From Campylobacter porcelli (GTDB taxonomy: Bacteria > Campylobacterota > Campylobacteria > Campylobacterales > Campylobacteraceae), in the NCBI RefSeq assembly GCF_002139855.1, contig NZ_CP018789.1:1178001-1242000 (forward strand): a DNA stretch of 64,000 nt, read 5' to 3'. The translations under genes were made by a program, and so were the position numbers. The notes beneath the pieces were generated by a model that saw nothing but the letters and a program-made list of their open reading frames with translations, did not search any database and was not told the origin of the DNA. Below are positions 1 through 9,043 of this stretch, in pieces (within the stretch, counting starts at the first letter, position 1; every line of letters starts with the position of its first letter).

Positions 1-210
1 AGCCACCGCACACGCACCAAGCCAAATATTATCAAATTTCATACTAGCGATTGCATAAATCGTCAAAATAATCATAATCACTAAAGTGCTTCTACGCTCT
101 AAATATTTAAGCACCTCCCCATTACTTCGTTTTTTAAACAAAAAATAAGGCAAAAATCTACAAAGTAAGGTTGCTACACAACCAGCTAAAATATATGGCA
201 AATACTCCAT
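1..210 (-). CDS. azlD: AzlD-family branched-chain amino acid transport subunit (partial)
   Basis: The visible 70 codons run from an ATG at 210 off the left edge of the window. They encode a hydrophobic start (MEYLPYILAGCVATLLCRFLP), a basic stretch with KKRS, and a second hydrophobic segment. This is the pattern of the small AzlD subunit, which works with AzlC in export of branched-chain or similar amino acids across the inner membrane. The ATG overlaps the stop of the upstream azlC-like gene by one base (TAATG), so the two are translationally coupled. The C-terminus is outside the window. The family call rests on context plus the N-terminal pattern; the substrate cannot be read from the sequence. 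Confidence 0.75.
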   Translation of the reverse strand, partial: MEYLPYILAGCVATLLCRFLPYFLFKKRSNGEVLKYLERRSTLVIMIILTIYAIASMKFDNIWLGACAVA

Positions 211-875
211 TAAAACAGCCTTTTAAAAATTATCAAAATAAGCATAACCAAAATAAGTGAGCAAAATAGATAGTAGTGCAAAGGAAATAAAAATAGCCCC
301 AAAATCCCCACGCCAAATCCAAGCATAGCCACACGATTATTTTTATCTCGTTTAAAAACCTCATATGAAAGCACACCAAACAAAGCAGCCAAGCTAAACT
401 CAATCCCCTTATAATTTAAATTTAAATTTGAGCCCAAAATACTACCTAAGATTACGCTAAATACCCAGTAAATTTGGTTTAAAAAAGCGGTAAAATTAAA
501 TATCAAATCCCTATTTGTGTCATCAATATCATTGCGTGATTTAATCAAAGCATAAGTCTCATCGCTTAAAGCATAGATAAAATAATATCTAAATTTAAGC
601 TTTTTAATCTCCTCTAAAAGTCCTAAAGTGTAGAAAAAATGTCTAAAATTTAGCAAAAATGAGATAAAAAATACTCCCCACAAATTCGCTCCACTTACGA
701 TAAAAGCAACAAACAAAAACTCCACACTACCAGCATAAACCATCACGCTTGTAATGCCCATTATCCAGCTTGGCATACCCATACTAGCACCATATAGCCC
801 AAAGGCAAAGCCAAGTGATGCGTAACCCATCATAACAGCAATTGTGGATTGAAATATTTTAAATTTAAGATTCAT
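210..875 (-). CDS. azlC: AzlC-family amino acid exporter, large subunit
   Basis: A 221-residue inner-membrane protein with several hydrophobic segments and the AzlC-type N-terminus (GYASLGFAFGLYGASMGMP, then GSVEFLFVAF and a FRHFFY motif after the second membrane segment). AzlC proteins form a two-subunit exporter with AzlD for branched-chain amino acids and analogues. Here the azlD-like gene follows with a one-base overlap. Length is normal for the family. The gene lies 43 bases downstream of fumC on the same strand, so it may be read from the fumC transcript. Substrate is inferred from the family only. Confidence 0.85.
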   Translation of the reverse strand: MNLKFKIFQSTIAVMMGYASLGFAFGLYGASMGMPSWIMGITSVMVYAGSVEFLFVAFIVSGANLWGVFFISFLLNFRHFFYTLGLLEEIKKLKFRYYFIYALSDETYALIKSRNDIDDTNRDLIFNFTAFLNQIYWVFSVILGSILGSNLNLNYKGIEFSLAALFGVLSYEVFKRDKNNRVAMLGFGVGILGLFLFPLHYYLFCSLILVMLILIIFKRLF

Positions 876-918
876 AAGTCAAACGCACTGCCAAAATAGG
901 CAATGCGATTTTAAAAAT

Positions 919-2316
919 TTACTTTTTAGGAGCGGTCATATCTTCAGGTTTTACCCACTCATCAAACTGAGCCGCTGTCAAAAGACCTAAATTTATAGCT
1001 TCTTCTTTTAAGGTTGTGCCATTTTTATGAGCTGTTTTTGCTATTTTTGCTGCATTTTCATATCCAATATGTGGATTTAAAGCAGTTACAAGCATAAGGC
1101 TTTCGTGAAGAAGTTTATCGATTTTAGCTTCATTTGCAGTAATTCCCACCGCGCAATGGTCATTAAAGCTAATCATAGAATCGCTTAATAATCTAATGCT
1201 CTCTAAAATATTGTGAGCTATAACTGGCTTAAATACATTTAGCTCAAAATTTCCTTGAGATGCCCCCATAGCCACACTTACATGGTTGCCTGCTACTTGG
1301 ACAGCTACCATTGTTACGGCTTCGCATTGAGTAGGATTTACCTTACCTGGCATAATAGAGCTTCCTGGTTCATTTTCAGGGATATTTATCTCGCCAATAC
1401 CACATCTTGGACCGCTTGCTAACCATCTTATATCATTTGCTATTTTCATTAAATTTGATCCAAGACCATTTAAAGCACCGCTTAAGAAAACTTCAGCGTC
1501 ATGGCTTGTTAATCCGTGGAATTTATTTGGATGAGATTTAAATTTAAACTCAGTTTTAGTTATCTCATTTAAGACCTCACTAACCATAGGGCTAAAATCA
1601 GGATGGCTATTTAATCCAGTTCCCACAGCTGTCCCACCGATAGCAAGCTCTTCTAAAAATGGAATTGTAGCTAGAATTTGATTTTTACTAGCTTTTAGCA
1701 TATGGGCATATCCACTAAACTCTTGACCTAAGGTTAAAGGTGTAGCATCTTGTAAGTGAGTGCGACCGATTTTTACGATATTTGCAAACTCTTTGCTCTT
1801 TGCTTCAAGCGTAGATAAAAGCTTATCAATAGCTGGAAGTAGCTGCTTAGCAATCTCTAAGACAAAAGCAATTCTCATAGCAGTTGGATAGGTATCATTT
1901 GAGCTTTGACCCTTATTTACATCATCATTTGGATGGATTAGCTTTTTACTTCTAAAATCCTCGCCCAAAATCTCAGTAGCTCGGTTAGCTATAACCTCAT
2001 TTAAGTTCATATTTGACTGAGTTCCGCTACCTGTTTGCCATACTACAAGTGGGAAATTTCCATCTAATTTACCAGCTAATACCTCATCGCAAGCTTGAGA
2101 AATAGCTTTTGTCTTAGCTTCATCTAAGCGACCAAGCTTATTATTTACGATAGCGCAAGCCTTTTTAAGATACGCAAAACCCTCTATAACCTCACTTGGC
2201 ATAGTGCCTTTACCGATCTTAAAGTTCTCTAAACTTCTTTCAGTTTGAGCTCCCCAATACTTATCATTTGGCACCTTAATCTCGCCCATTGTGTCTTTTT
2301 CTATACGAAAATCCAT
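919..2316 (-). CDS. fumC: Class II fumarate hydratase
   Basis: Interconverts fumarate and L-malate in the TCA cycle, in the cytoplasm. The protein carries the class II fumarase/aspartase signature [15 protein letters not shown], the substrate-site stretches [13 protein letters not shown] and [16 protein letters not shown], and the HPNDDVN motif, so the oxygen-stable iron-independent type is clear. An upstream in-frame ATG at 2361 would give 480 residues, but the ATG at 2316 is preceded by a good AAGGA ribosome-binding site and gives the usual start [16 protein letters not shown] and about 465 residues, so I use it. The gene diverges from valS; the 136 bases between them must hold both promoters. 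Confidence 0.95.
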   Translation of the reverse strand: MDFRIEKDTMGEIKVPNDKYWGAQTERSLENFKIGKGTMPSEVIEGFAYLKKACAIVNNKLGRLDEAKTKAISQACDEVLAGKLDGNFPLVVWQTGSGTQSNMNLNEVIANRATEILGEDFRSKKLIHPNDDVNKGQSSNDTYPTAMRIAFVLEIAKQLLPAIDKLLSTLEAKSKEFANIVKIGRTHLQDATPLTLGQEFSGYAHMLKASKNQILATIPFLEELAIGGTAVGTGLNSHPDFSPMVSEVLNEITKTEFKFKSHPNKFHGLTSHDAEVFLSGALNGLGSNLMKIANDIRWLASGPRCGIGEINIPENEPGSSIMPGKVNPTQCEAVTMVAVQVAGNHVSVAMGASQGNFELNVFKPVIAHNILESIRLLSDSMISFNDHCAVGITANEAKIDKLLHESLMLVTALNPHIGYENAAKIAKTAHKNGTTLKEEAINLGLLTAAQFDEWVKPEDMTAPKK

Positions 2317-2452
2317 TTTAATCCTTTCATAATTTAGAAGTCTAAAGTCGCTATTATCCATTAAAATGGCTTACAGCTTCATAAATTTTATTATTTATTT
2401 ATATAAATTTAGCTAAAATCGCATATTTTTTATATTTCATTAAAGGCAAAAA

Positions 2453-5209
2453 ATGGCTGAATTTTATGATGCGAAAATGGTAGAAGAGAAATTTTATAAA
2501 ATTTGTGAAAATCGTGGATATTTTGAGATAGATGGAAACAAAAATATTCAAGAAGACAATAAAACTTTTTGCATTATGATGCCGCCCCCAAATGTTACTG
2601 GAGTGCTTCATATAGGGCATGCGCTTACCTTTACCTTACAAGATATAATAACAAGATATAAAAGAATGGATGGGTATAAAACTCTATGGCAACCAGGGCT
2701 TGATCACGCTGGAATTGCTACTCAAAATGTGGTTGAAAAACAACTTTTAGCTAGTGGGCTTACAAAAGAGCAAATTGGAAGAGATGAATTCCTTAAAAAA
2801 ACTTGGGAATGGAAGGAAAAAAGCGGTGGCATAATACTCCACCAAATGCGTCGCCTTGGTATAACTCCAGCGTGGAGTAGAGAGCGATTTACTATGGATG
2901 AGGGGCTAAAAAACGCCGTGCGAAAAGCCTTTGTAAATTTATATAATAAGGGCTTGATAGTCCGCGGAAACTATATGGTAAATTGGTGTACTCACGATGG
3001 AGCCTTAAGCGATGTAGAGGTCGAGCATAGGGCAAATAAAGGCAAATTATATCATTTGAGATATTTTTTATGTGAAAATAGTTGTTCAAACCATAGCCAG
3101 ATAGGTGGCGATTGCGAAGCGGATTTGGGGGTTGCGCAGAATTTTGCGAGTGCAGATAGAATAAATAATTCATCAAGCGAGCAAAATTCAAGCTCCGCTA
3201 AAGATGCGAGCAAGCGTCCCTATATCGTGGTGGCTACTACTAGACCTGAAACCTACTTTGGCGATACTGCTGTGATGGTAAATCCAGATGATGAGAGATA
3301 TAAAAGCTTAATTGGTAAAAGCGTAGAGCTACCGCTACTAAATCGTAAAATCAAGATTATTGCTGATAGTCATGTTGATATAAGCTTTGGAACTGGCGTG
3401 GTGAAAGTAACTCCAGCTCACGATACAAACGACTACGAAGTGGGTAAACGGCATAATTTGGAATTTATAACTATCTTTGATGAAAAGGGAATTTTAAACG
3501 AGCATTGTGGGGAATTTCAAGGATTAGAGAGATTAGAAGCTAGAGAAAAAATCATAAATGAGCTAGAAAGCAAGGGCTTTGTAGAAAAAATCGAAGATTA
3601 TGAAAATCAAGTAGGATATTGCTACCGCTGTAAAAATGTAGTTGAGCCATATATAAGTAAGCAGTGGTTTGTAAAAGCCAATATCGCAAAACAAGCCATA
3701 GAAGATGTAAATGATGGCGGAGCTAAATTCTACCCATCGCACTGGATAAATAGCTTTAATGCGTGGATGAGAGAGCTAAAAGATTGGTGTATTAGTCGCC
3801 AACTATGGTGGGGGCATCAAATTCCAGTATTTTACTGCGAGTGCGGATATGAGTGGGCTGATGAGAGTGAAAAATCGCTAAAATGTCCAAAATGTGGTGG
3901 AGTTAAATTCACTCAAGATCCTGATGTGCTTGATACTTGGTTTTCTAGTGGGCTTTGGCCTATTTCTACGCTTGGCTGGGGAAATGGAGATGCGCTGAAA
4001 AATGATAAATGGTTTGATGGCGATTTGAGCGAATTTTACCCAAATACTATGCTAATTACTGGCTTTGATATACTCTTTTTCTGGGTTGCTAGAATGATGT
4101 TTCAGTGCGAAAATGCCACAGAAAAACTACCTTTTAAAGATATTTATCTTCACGCACTTGTAAAGGATAAAGATGGCAAAAAGATGAGTAAATCAAGTGG
4201 AAATGTGATAGACCCACTAGAAAAAATAGATGAATATTCAGCTGATATTTTGCGTTTTACCCTTACTTTACTTTGCGTTGCTGGTCGAGATATAAGGCTA
4301 AGTGAAGAGAAGATGGTGCTAGTAAGGAATTTTACAAACAAGCTTTACAACGCAAGTAAATTCCTAATGCTAAATGCAGATAAATTCCCAGATTTTGATG
4401 AAAATGCTGTGCATTCAGAGCTTGGAAAATACATACTAAGCCGATTTAAAATAGCTACAAATGAGACTAGAAAGGCTCTTGATAGCTATAGATTTAATGA
4501 TGCAGCAGATAGGGTGTATAAATTTTTGTGGGATGAGTTTTGTGATTGGGGAATTGAACTATCAAAAGCTAATAAGAGTGCGATTATCGAGCTTGGCTCT
4601 ATTTTTAAAGAGAGTATGAAGCTATTAAGTCCGTTTATGCCTTTTATAAGCGAGTATTTGTATCACGAGTTAAGTGGCACAAATTTAGAGAATTCTACCT
4701 CCATAATGGTGATGAAATACCCAAAATCTAGCTCAATAGATGAGGAGATCGTAGCTAAATTTGAGCTAATTATCGAAGCCATTATAAGCATTCGCCGTGC
4801 TAAGGCTACAATCGACCAAGGAAATGCTAAAATTTCAAAAGCCTTCATAAGGATAAACAAAAACTTAAATATAAACCAATATCTAAATTTCATCAAACTC
4901 CTAGCCAAATGCGAAGAGATAGAGCTTACAGATGAGATAGTGCCAAACTCAGCTAGAGATGTAAGTAAGAATTTAGAGAGCTTTATCCCGCTTTCAGGAG
5001 TGGATACGACTGCCATCATCGCACGGCTAAATTCGCAAAAAACCAAGCTTGAAAAAGAGATAGCTAAGCTTGAAAATATGCTAAATAATGAAAAATTTGT
5101 AGCAAATGCTCCACAAGCCGTGCTACAAACCAATAAAGATGGTCTAGTAACTGCTAAGGAGAAATTTGAAAAAGTGTGTAGTGAGCTGAGAAATTTTGGA
5201 GAAATATAA
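2453..5209 (+). CDS. valS: Valyl-tRNA synthetase with an extra loop in the editing region
   Basis: Class I aminoacyl-tRNA synthetase charging tRNA-Val. The HIGH motif is at PPPNVTGVLHIGHAL (around residue 50), the KMSKS motif at KKMSKSSGN, followed by the anticodon-binding domain and the C-terminal coiled coil (KTKLEKEIAKLENML) typical of ValRS. At 918 residues it is slightly long for the family. The excess is a Ser/Asn/Ala-rich stretch at about residues 206-255 (bases 3070-3215) between the RYFL strand and VVATTRPET, at the start of the CP1 editing domain. In C. jejuni, as I recall, valS is followed directly by the metN-type ABC gene; here two other genes intervene. Confidence 0.97.
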   Translation: MAEFYDAKMVEEKFYKICENRGYFEIDGNKNIQEDNKTFCIMMPPPNVTGVLHIGHALTFTLQDIITRYKRMDGYKTLWQPGLDHAGIATQNVVEKQLLASGLTKEQIGRDEFLKKTWEWKEKSGGIILHQMRRLGITPAWSRERFTMDEGLKNAVRKAFVNLYNKGLIVRGNYMVNWCTHDGALSDVEVEHRANKGKLYHLRYFLCENSCSNHSQIGGDCEADLGVAQNFASADRINNSSSEQNSSSAKDASKRPYIVVATTRPETYFGDTAVMVNPDDERYKSLIGKSVELPLLNRKIKIIADSHVDISFGTGVVKVTPAHDTNDYEVGKRHNLEFITIFDEKGILNEHCGEFQGLERLEAREKIINELESKGFVEKIEDYENQVGYCYRCKNVVEPYISKQWFVKANIAKQAIEDVNDGGAKFYPSHWINSFNAWMRELKDWCISRQLWWGHQIPVFYCECGYEWADESEKSLKCPKCGGVKFTQDPDVLDTWFSSGLWPISTLGWGNGDALKNDKWFDGDLSEFYPNTMLITGFDILFFWVARMMFQCENATEKLPFKDIYLHALVKDKDGKKMSKSSGNVIDPLEKIDEYSADILRFTLTLLCVAGRDIRLSEEKMVLVRNFTNKLYNASKFLMLNADKFPDFDENAVHSELGKYILSRFKIATNETRKALDSYRFNDAADRVYKFLWDEFCDWGIELSKANKSAIIELGSIFKESMKLLSPFMPFISEYLYHELSGTNLENSTSIMVMKYPKSSSIDEEIVAKFELIIEAIISIRRAKATIDQGNAKISKAFIRINKNLNINQYLNFIKLLAKCEEIELTDEIVPNSARDVSKNLESFIPLSGVDTTAIIARLNSQKTKLEKEIAKLENMLNNEKFVANAPQAVLQTNKDGLVTAKEKFEKVCSELRNFGEI

Positions 5210-5218
5210 GGATAAATA

Positions 5219-6568
5219 ATGAATTTTAAGGTTAAAAATCTAGGACTTTTAAATCAAGCGGAGATAGAAATTGGCGACTTAACCATTCTTTGCGGTGAAA
5301 ATAATAGTGGTAAAACCTATGCTGTTTATGCTTTTTATGGTTTTTGGAGATTATTACCTGAAAATATTAATGAGCTTATTTTAAGGCATAAAGATAGTTT
5401 TATACAAAAAGAAAAAAATATTATCGCTATTGAAGAAACAAAATTTATCCAAATTCACGCAAATCTAAAAAACGAAATGAATAAGCTATACAAAAATAAA
5501 CTTGTAAAAGTTTTAGGAGGCAATGCAGATATTTACAAAGATGCTAAATTTGAATTAAGTTTTGAAATTTTAAATTACGAAAAGATTTTTAAACAGCAAA
5601 ATTCTTTCTTTAATGTTTATAAAGCAGATGAAAATATAATATTTGAATTTTTTGATAGAGATGATTTATCATCTCAAAATATACATTTATTTTTAGTTTA
5701 TCTTATAATAAGCAGATTATTTTATAGACATCAAATAAATATTATTAGTGTAGAACGCACAGGTATTGCTATGTTTTATAGTGAGTTAAATATAAGCAGA
5801 AATAACATCCTAGCAGGTCTAACCCAAAATAATCAAGGAGATATCATCGATAATATAAATAACTATATACAAAAAGCTACCTCTCGCTATCCTTTGCCAA
5901 TTACTGACAATATATCTCTTATAAATGATATATCAAATGTTACTAATCAAAAAAGCTTTATCGCTGAAAGTAAAAATAATGAAATTTTAGATTTGCTTTG
6001 GCAGATAGTTGGCGGAAAATATATAATAAATGATTATGGATTACAATTTGCGACTGGTGCAAAACAAAAAATACTCCAAAAACACAAAACTATAAATATC
6101 CAGCAAACTTCTAGCTCTGTTAAATCTTTATTTTTATTAGATTTATATATTAGATTTCAAGCACAAAAAAATGATATTTTAATTATAGATGAACCAGAAT
6201 TAAACCTGCATCCAAAAAATCAAATTCTACTAGCTAGGCTTTTAGTTATGTTGGTAAATATCGGCATAAAGGTGTTTATCAGCACTCATAGCGATTATAT
6301 TTTGCGTGAGTTTAGTTCATGTATTTGCCTAAAAAATATTAGCGATGAAAATTTGAAAAATTTAGAAGAGTATTCAAAACAAATGCAATTAGACGCTAAT
6401 AAAGTAAGAGCTTATCAAACTATAAAAATTAGAGATGAAATAACTACTGAAAGTGTTAAAATTACTCAAGATGATGGTATTTTTATGAAAACTTTTAATG
6501 AAGTGATAAATATGCAAAACATAGCTCAAGATAAAATTTATGAGCAAATTTTAAAGAGCCGATTATGA
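5219..6568 (+). CDS. OLD/SMC-like AAA ATPase of a two-gene cassette
   Basis: A 449-residue ABC-class ATPase of the OLD/SbcC-like AAA_15/AAA_21 type. The Walker A GENNSGKT is at residues 26-33 after the typical start FKVKNLGLLNQAEIEIGDLTI; the Walker B block LIIDEPELNLHP is at about 321-332; the switch region STHSDYIL follows at about 355. The middle (about 50-300) is a family-specific insert. No TOPRIM domain follows the ATPase core, unlike OLD nucleases. The ATG has an AAGGAT site and sits 9 bases after valS; the stop overlaps the next gene by four bases, so the pair is one unit. Such ATPases coupled to small nuclease-like partners are common in phage-defence systems (Gabija, Septu, PARIS are analogies). 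Defence is an inference. Confidence 0.85.
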   Translation: MNFKVKNLGLLNQAEIEIGDLTILCGENNSGKTYAVYAFYGFWRLLPENINELILRHKDSFIQKEKNIIAIEETKFIQIHANLKNEMNKLYKNKLVKVLGGNADIYKDAKFELSFEILNYEKIFKQQNSFFNVYKADENIIFEFFDRDDLSSQNIHLFLVYLIISRLFYRHQINIISVERTGIAMFYSELNISRNNILAGLTQNNQGDIIDNINNYIQKATSRYPLPITDNISLINDISNVTNQKSFIAESKNNEILDLLWQIVGGKYIINDYGLQFATGAKQKILQKHKTINIQQTSSSVKSLFLLDLYIRFQAQKNDILIIDEPELNLHPKNQILLARLLVMLVNIGIKVFISTHSDYILREFSSCICLKNISDENLKNLEEYSKQMQLDANKVRAYQTIKIRDEITTESVKITQDDGIFMKTFNEVINMQNIAQDKIYEQILKSRL

Positions 6569-7113
6569 AAAAAGAATTACAAAATTTTTATAGTTTTTTA
6601 AGCGATAATTTAAAATGCGGGGATGGGAAATATTATATAATAGAAGAAATAAATAATAAAAGTTATATCAAGAAAGTTAGTATAGAAAAAAATGGAAGTT
6701 TTTTTGTTCTAAAACAAAAAGATCAATTTAAAGCTGAACTATTTAAAGATGCTATTCCATCTTGCGATTTTATAGTAGTTAGTTATGATAAAGTATATTT
6801 TGTAGAGCTAAAATCCACCTCAGGCGATACAATATATAATAATGATGAAAATCCACGTGATAAAGCTTTAAAACAATGCAAAAATAGTCAACTTCTATTC
6901 GATTATTTATATAGTGCTTATAATTTACACAAATCAGCAAATTTAAATTTTGAAAATAAACAATTCATTTATCTATATCCAAAAAGAGCAATCTCTGAAA
7001 AATCTCCAACAAATATGGATACAAAAAATTCTTCCTTAATACCAAAAGAAGTGGAATGTGATAACAATGGTTGTATTGAGTTAGATCTCGATTTTTTCAA
7101 AAAAATAGGTTAA
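6565..7113 (+). CDS. Unrecognised partner of the ATPase with a possible PD-(D/E)XK nuclease core
   Basis: A 182-residue protein translated from an ATG overlapping the ATPase stop (ATGA), which ties the two products together. I do not recognise a named family. A strand-loop-strand stretch CDFIVVSYDKVYFVELKSTSG (Asp68, Glu81-Leu-Lys83) has the spacing and shape of a PD-(D/E)XK nuclease core, and a downstream helix with ALKQCKNSQLLFDYL could supply the extra polar residue often found there. No HNH or TOPRIM motif is visible. Codons are very A/T-rich. The gene ends 3 bases before metN, so the cassette fits tightly between two housekeeping genes. A substrate-binding role without nuclease activity remains possible. 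Confidence 0.6.
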   Translation: MKKELQNFYSFLSDNLKCGDGKYYIIEEINNKSYIKKVSIEKNGSFFVLKQKDQFKAELFKDAIPSCDFIVVSYDKVYFVELKSTSGDTIYNNDENPRDKALKQCKNSQLLFDYLYSAYNLHKSANLNFENKQFIYLYPKRAISEKSPTNMDTKNSSLIPKEVECDNNGCIELDLDFFKKIG

Positions 7114-7116
7114 AAT

Positions 7117-8085
7117 ATGATAAAAATCTCAAATTTAAAAAAATATTATGGCAAAAATCTCATCATAAATAATGTTAGTTGCGAGATAAATAAGGGTGAA
7201 ATATTTGCTATCGTTGGTCACAGTGGTGCTGGTAAAAGCACGCTTTTACGCTGTATAAATGGGCTTGAAAGCTATCAAAATGGCAGTCTAAAAGTGCTAG
7301 GGCGTGAGATAAAATCGTTAAATGAAAATGGATTAAGAGATCTTAGGCGAGATATAGGCATGATATTTCAGCATTTTGCTTTAATGAGTAGAAAAACAGC
7401 TTTTGAAAATATCGCTATGCCTTTGCGTGTGTGGGGCTATGATGAAAAGGCTATAAAAGCCCGTGTTGATGAGCTTTTAGAGCTTGTAGGATTAAAAGAT
7501 AAGGCTAGAAGTTACCCAAGTCAGCTAAGTGGGGGTCAAAAGCAGAGAGTTGCCATTGCTAGGGCTCTAGCACTTAATCCTAAAATCTTACTTAGCGATG
7601 AGGCTACGAGCGCGCTTGATCCAAACACAACAAAGCAAATTTTAAGCCTACTTAAAGAGATAAATGAGAAGCTTGGTATCACAATAGTGCTAGTCACACA
7701 CGAAATGGAGGTGGTAAAAAACATAGCAAATAGAGCTATTTTACTCCAAAGTGGCGTGATAACCAACTTCGGATCAATTGTAGAGCTATTTTTAAATCCA
7801 GATGAAAATATGAAAAACTTCCTTGGAGAAGATGAAATTTTACCAGATACTGGGGTAAATATAAAGATATTTTTCCCACCAAATGTAGCGATGAATAGCA
7901 TTATCACATCTATGGCTAGAAGGCTTGATATTGATTTTAACATAGTTTGGGGCAAATTAGAAAAGCTAGGTGGTAGCGTCCTTGGAAGTCTAGTTATAAA
8001 TGTAAAGCCAAAAGATGAGCTTAGAGTGGAGGAATTTATAAAAAGTCAAGGGGCTTTATATGAAATTTTAAAGGAGAAAAAATGA
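7117..8085 (+). CDS. metN: Methionine ABC transporter ATPase
   Basis: ATP-binding subunit of the D/L-methionine uptake system MetNIQ. Walker [10 protein letters not shown], signature [15 protein letters not shown], Walker [14 protein letters not shown] and the H-loop THEME are all present. The C-terminal 80 or so residues match the position and length of the NIL regulatory domain that binds methionine in MetN. The 322-residue length is normal. The stop overlaps metI by four bases. The ribosome-binding site before the ATG at 7117 is weak, so translation may depend on the upstream gene. Confidence 0.93.
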   Translation: MIKISNLKKYYGKNLIINNVSCEINKGEIFAIVGHSGAGKSTLLRCINGLESYQNGSLKVLGREIKSLNENGLRDLRRDIGMIFQHFALMSRKTAFENIAMPLRVWGYDEKAIKARVDELLELVGLKDKARSYPSQLSGGQKQRVAIARALALNPKILLSDEATSALDPNTTKQILSLLKEINEKLGITIVLVTHEMEVVKNIANRAILLQSGVITNFGSIVELFLNPDENMKNFLGEDEILPDTGVNIKIFFPPNVAMNSIITSMARRLDIDFNIVWGKLEKLGGSVLGSLVINVKPKDELRVEEFIKSQGALYEILKEKK

Positions 8086-8723
8086 TAGCAAAACTACTTT
8101 TTGAAGCGACTTTAGACACTTTATATATGAGCTTTGTCTCTACATTTTTAGCCTTTATCATTGGATTAGTCTTAGCCATTATATTAGTCATAACTAGCAA
8201 AAATGGCCTAAAACCAAATAGAGCAATCTACAATTCATTAGATATAATAGTAAATACTCTTAGAAGTTTTCCATTTATTATTCTTATAATTGTATTATTT
8301 CCATTTACCAAATTTATTGTTGGGACAAGTATTGGCACCACAGCGGCTATCGTTCCGCTTACTATTGGTTCAGCACCCTTTATAGCTAGGCTAATTGAAA
8401 ATGCAATGAATGAAGTAGATAGCGGTATAATTGAAGCTGCGCTAAGCTATGGAGCCACTAAAACTCAAATAATATTTAAGGTTATATTTGTAGAGGCACT
8501 GCCAAGCATCATAAATGCCATAACCCTTACATTAATAGTAGTTGTTGGCTTTACAGCGATGGCTGGTGCGGTTGGCGGTGGCGGACTTGGCGATGTAGCT
8601 ATGAGATATGGCTTCCAAAGATTTCGCCCAGATATTATGGCTTATACTGTTATTATTTTAATCATAATGGTTCAAATAATACAAAGTAGCGGAAATTTAC
8701 TATATAAAATTGTTAAAAAGTAA
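8082..8723 (+). CDS. metI: Methionine ABC transporter permease
   Basis: Inner-membrane permease of the MetNIQ importer, 213 residues with about five membrane segments. The MetI/BPD permease EAA-type loop is visible as [28 protein letters not shown], followed by the conserved [22 protein letters not shown] segment. It is translationally coupled to metN (ATGA overlap). Its stop codon lies in a sigma-28-like promoter for the next gene. Confidence 0.94.
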   Translation: MIAKLLFEATLDTLYMSFVSTFLAFIIGLVLAIILVITSKNGLKPNRAIYNSLDIIVNTLRSFPFIILIIVLFPFTKFIVGTSIGTTAAIVPLTIGSAPFIARLIENAMNEVDSGIIEAALSYGATKTQIIFKVIFVEALPSIINAITLTLIVVVGFTAMAGAVGGGGLGDVAMRYGFQRFRPDIMAYTVIILIIMVQIIQSSGNLLYKIVKK

Positions 8724-8747
8724 TTAAATTTAAATTTTAGCCGATTT
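8721..8747 (+). promoter_or_regulatory. Putative sigma-28 (FliA) promoter for the small motility-type gene
   Basis: TAAT at 8721-8724, a 15-base spacer, then GCCGATTT at 8740-8747. The sigma-28 consensus is TAAA-N15-GCCGATAA, so spacing is exact and the -10 core GCCGAT is intact. Predicted start of transcription is about 20 bases before the ATG at 8776. The -35 overlaps the metI stop codon. Confidence 0.55.
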
Positions 8748-8775
8748 TATTTATAAATAAATCAAGGAGTTTGAT

Positions 8776-8997
8776 ATGGTATCAAGTGTAAATGCCGATG
8801 CCCAATTAGCAGCAAGCACTATGGCGCTTAAAAAATCAATGGATGTAGAGAAAACTGCGATGAGTAATATCCTAAATGGCATAGTCGGTGCAAATATGCA
8901 AACACCAGCTAGCAACGCACCTTTAGCGGTTACTAATCCTACGCAATTTGTTCAAAATGAAGCCGCTAAAGCCGGTAGATTAGATATATACGCTTAA
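8776..8997 (+). CDS. YjfB-like putative motility protein
   Basis: A 73-residue protein resembling the YjfB family of short putative motility proteins: an N-terminal helix with MALKKSMDVEKTAMSNILNG, a proline-rich middle and a C-terminus ending AGRLDIYA. It has a strong ribosome-binding site (AAGGAG) and is preceded by a sigma-28-type promoter, which supports co-expression with late flagellar genes. It has no signal peptide or membrane segment. The molecular role of the family is not known to me; the flagellar link is an inference from family name and promoter. A hairpin terminator follows. Confidence 0.7.
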   Translation: MVSSVNADAQLAASTMALKKSMDVEKTAMSNILNGIVGANMQTPASNAPLAVTNPTQFVQNEAAKAGRLDIYA

Positions 8998-9000
8998 TCA

Positions 9001-9022
9001 TCAAGGGGCTTTAGCCTCTTGA
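9001..9022. terminator. Hairpin between convergent yjfB-like gene and thiD
   Basis: TCAAGGGGCT and AGCCTCTTGA pair with one G-T wobble around a two-base loop. It is followed on the plus strand by a mixed A/T stretch. It lies between two convergent genes and may serve both. Confidence 0.6.
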
Positions 9023-9043
9023 TAAAATCTCTTTAAACTAAAT

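Noticed and set aside
2317-2361. N-terminal extension of fumC to an ATG at 2361
   Set aside because: The extra 15 residues match nothing in fumarases and the ATG at 2316 has the better ribosome-binding site.
2892-3191. Minus-strand open frame inside valS over the insertion
   Set aside because: Antisense shadow of valS without start signals; noted only because it spans the unusual insert.
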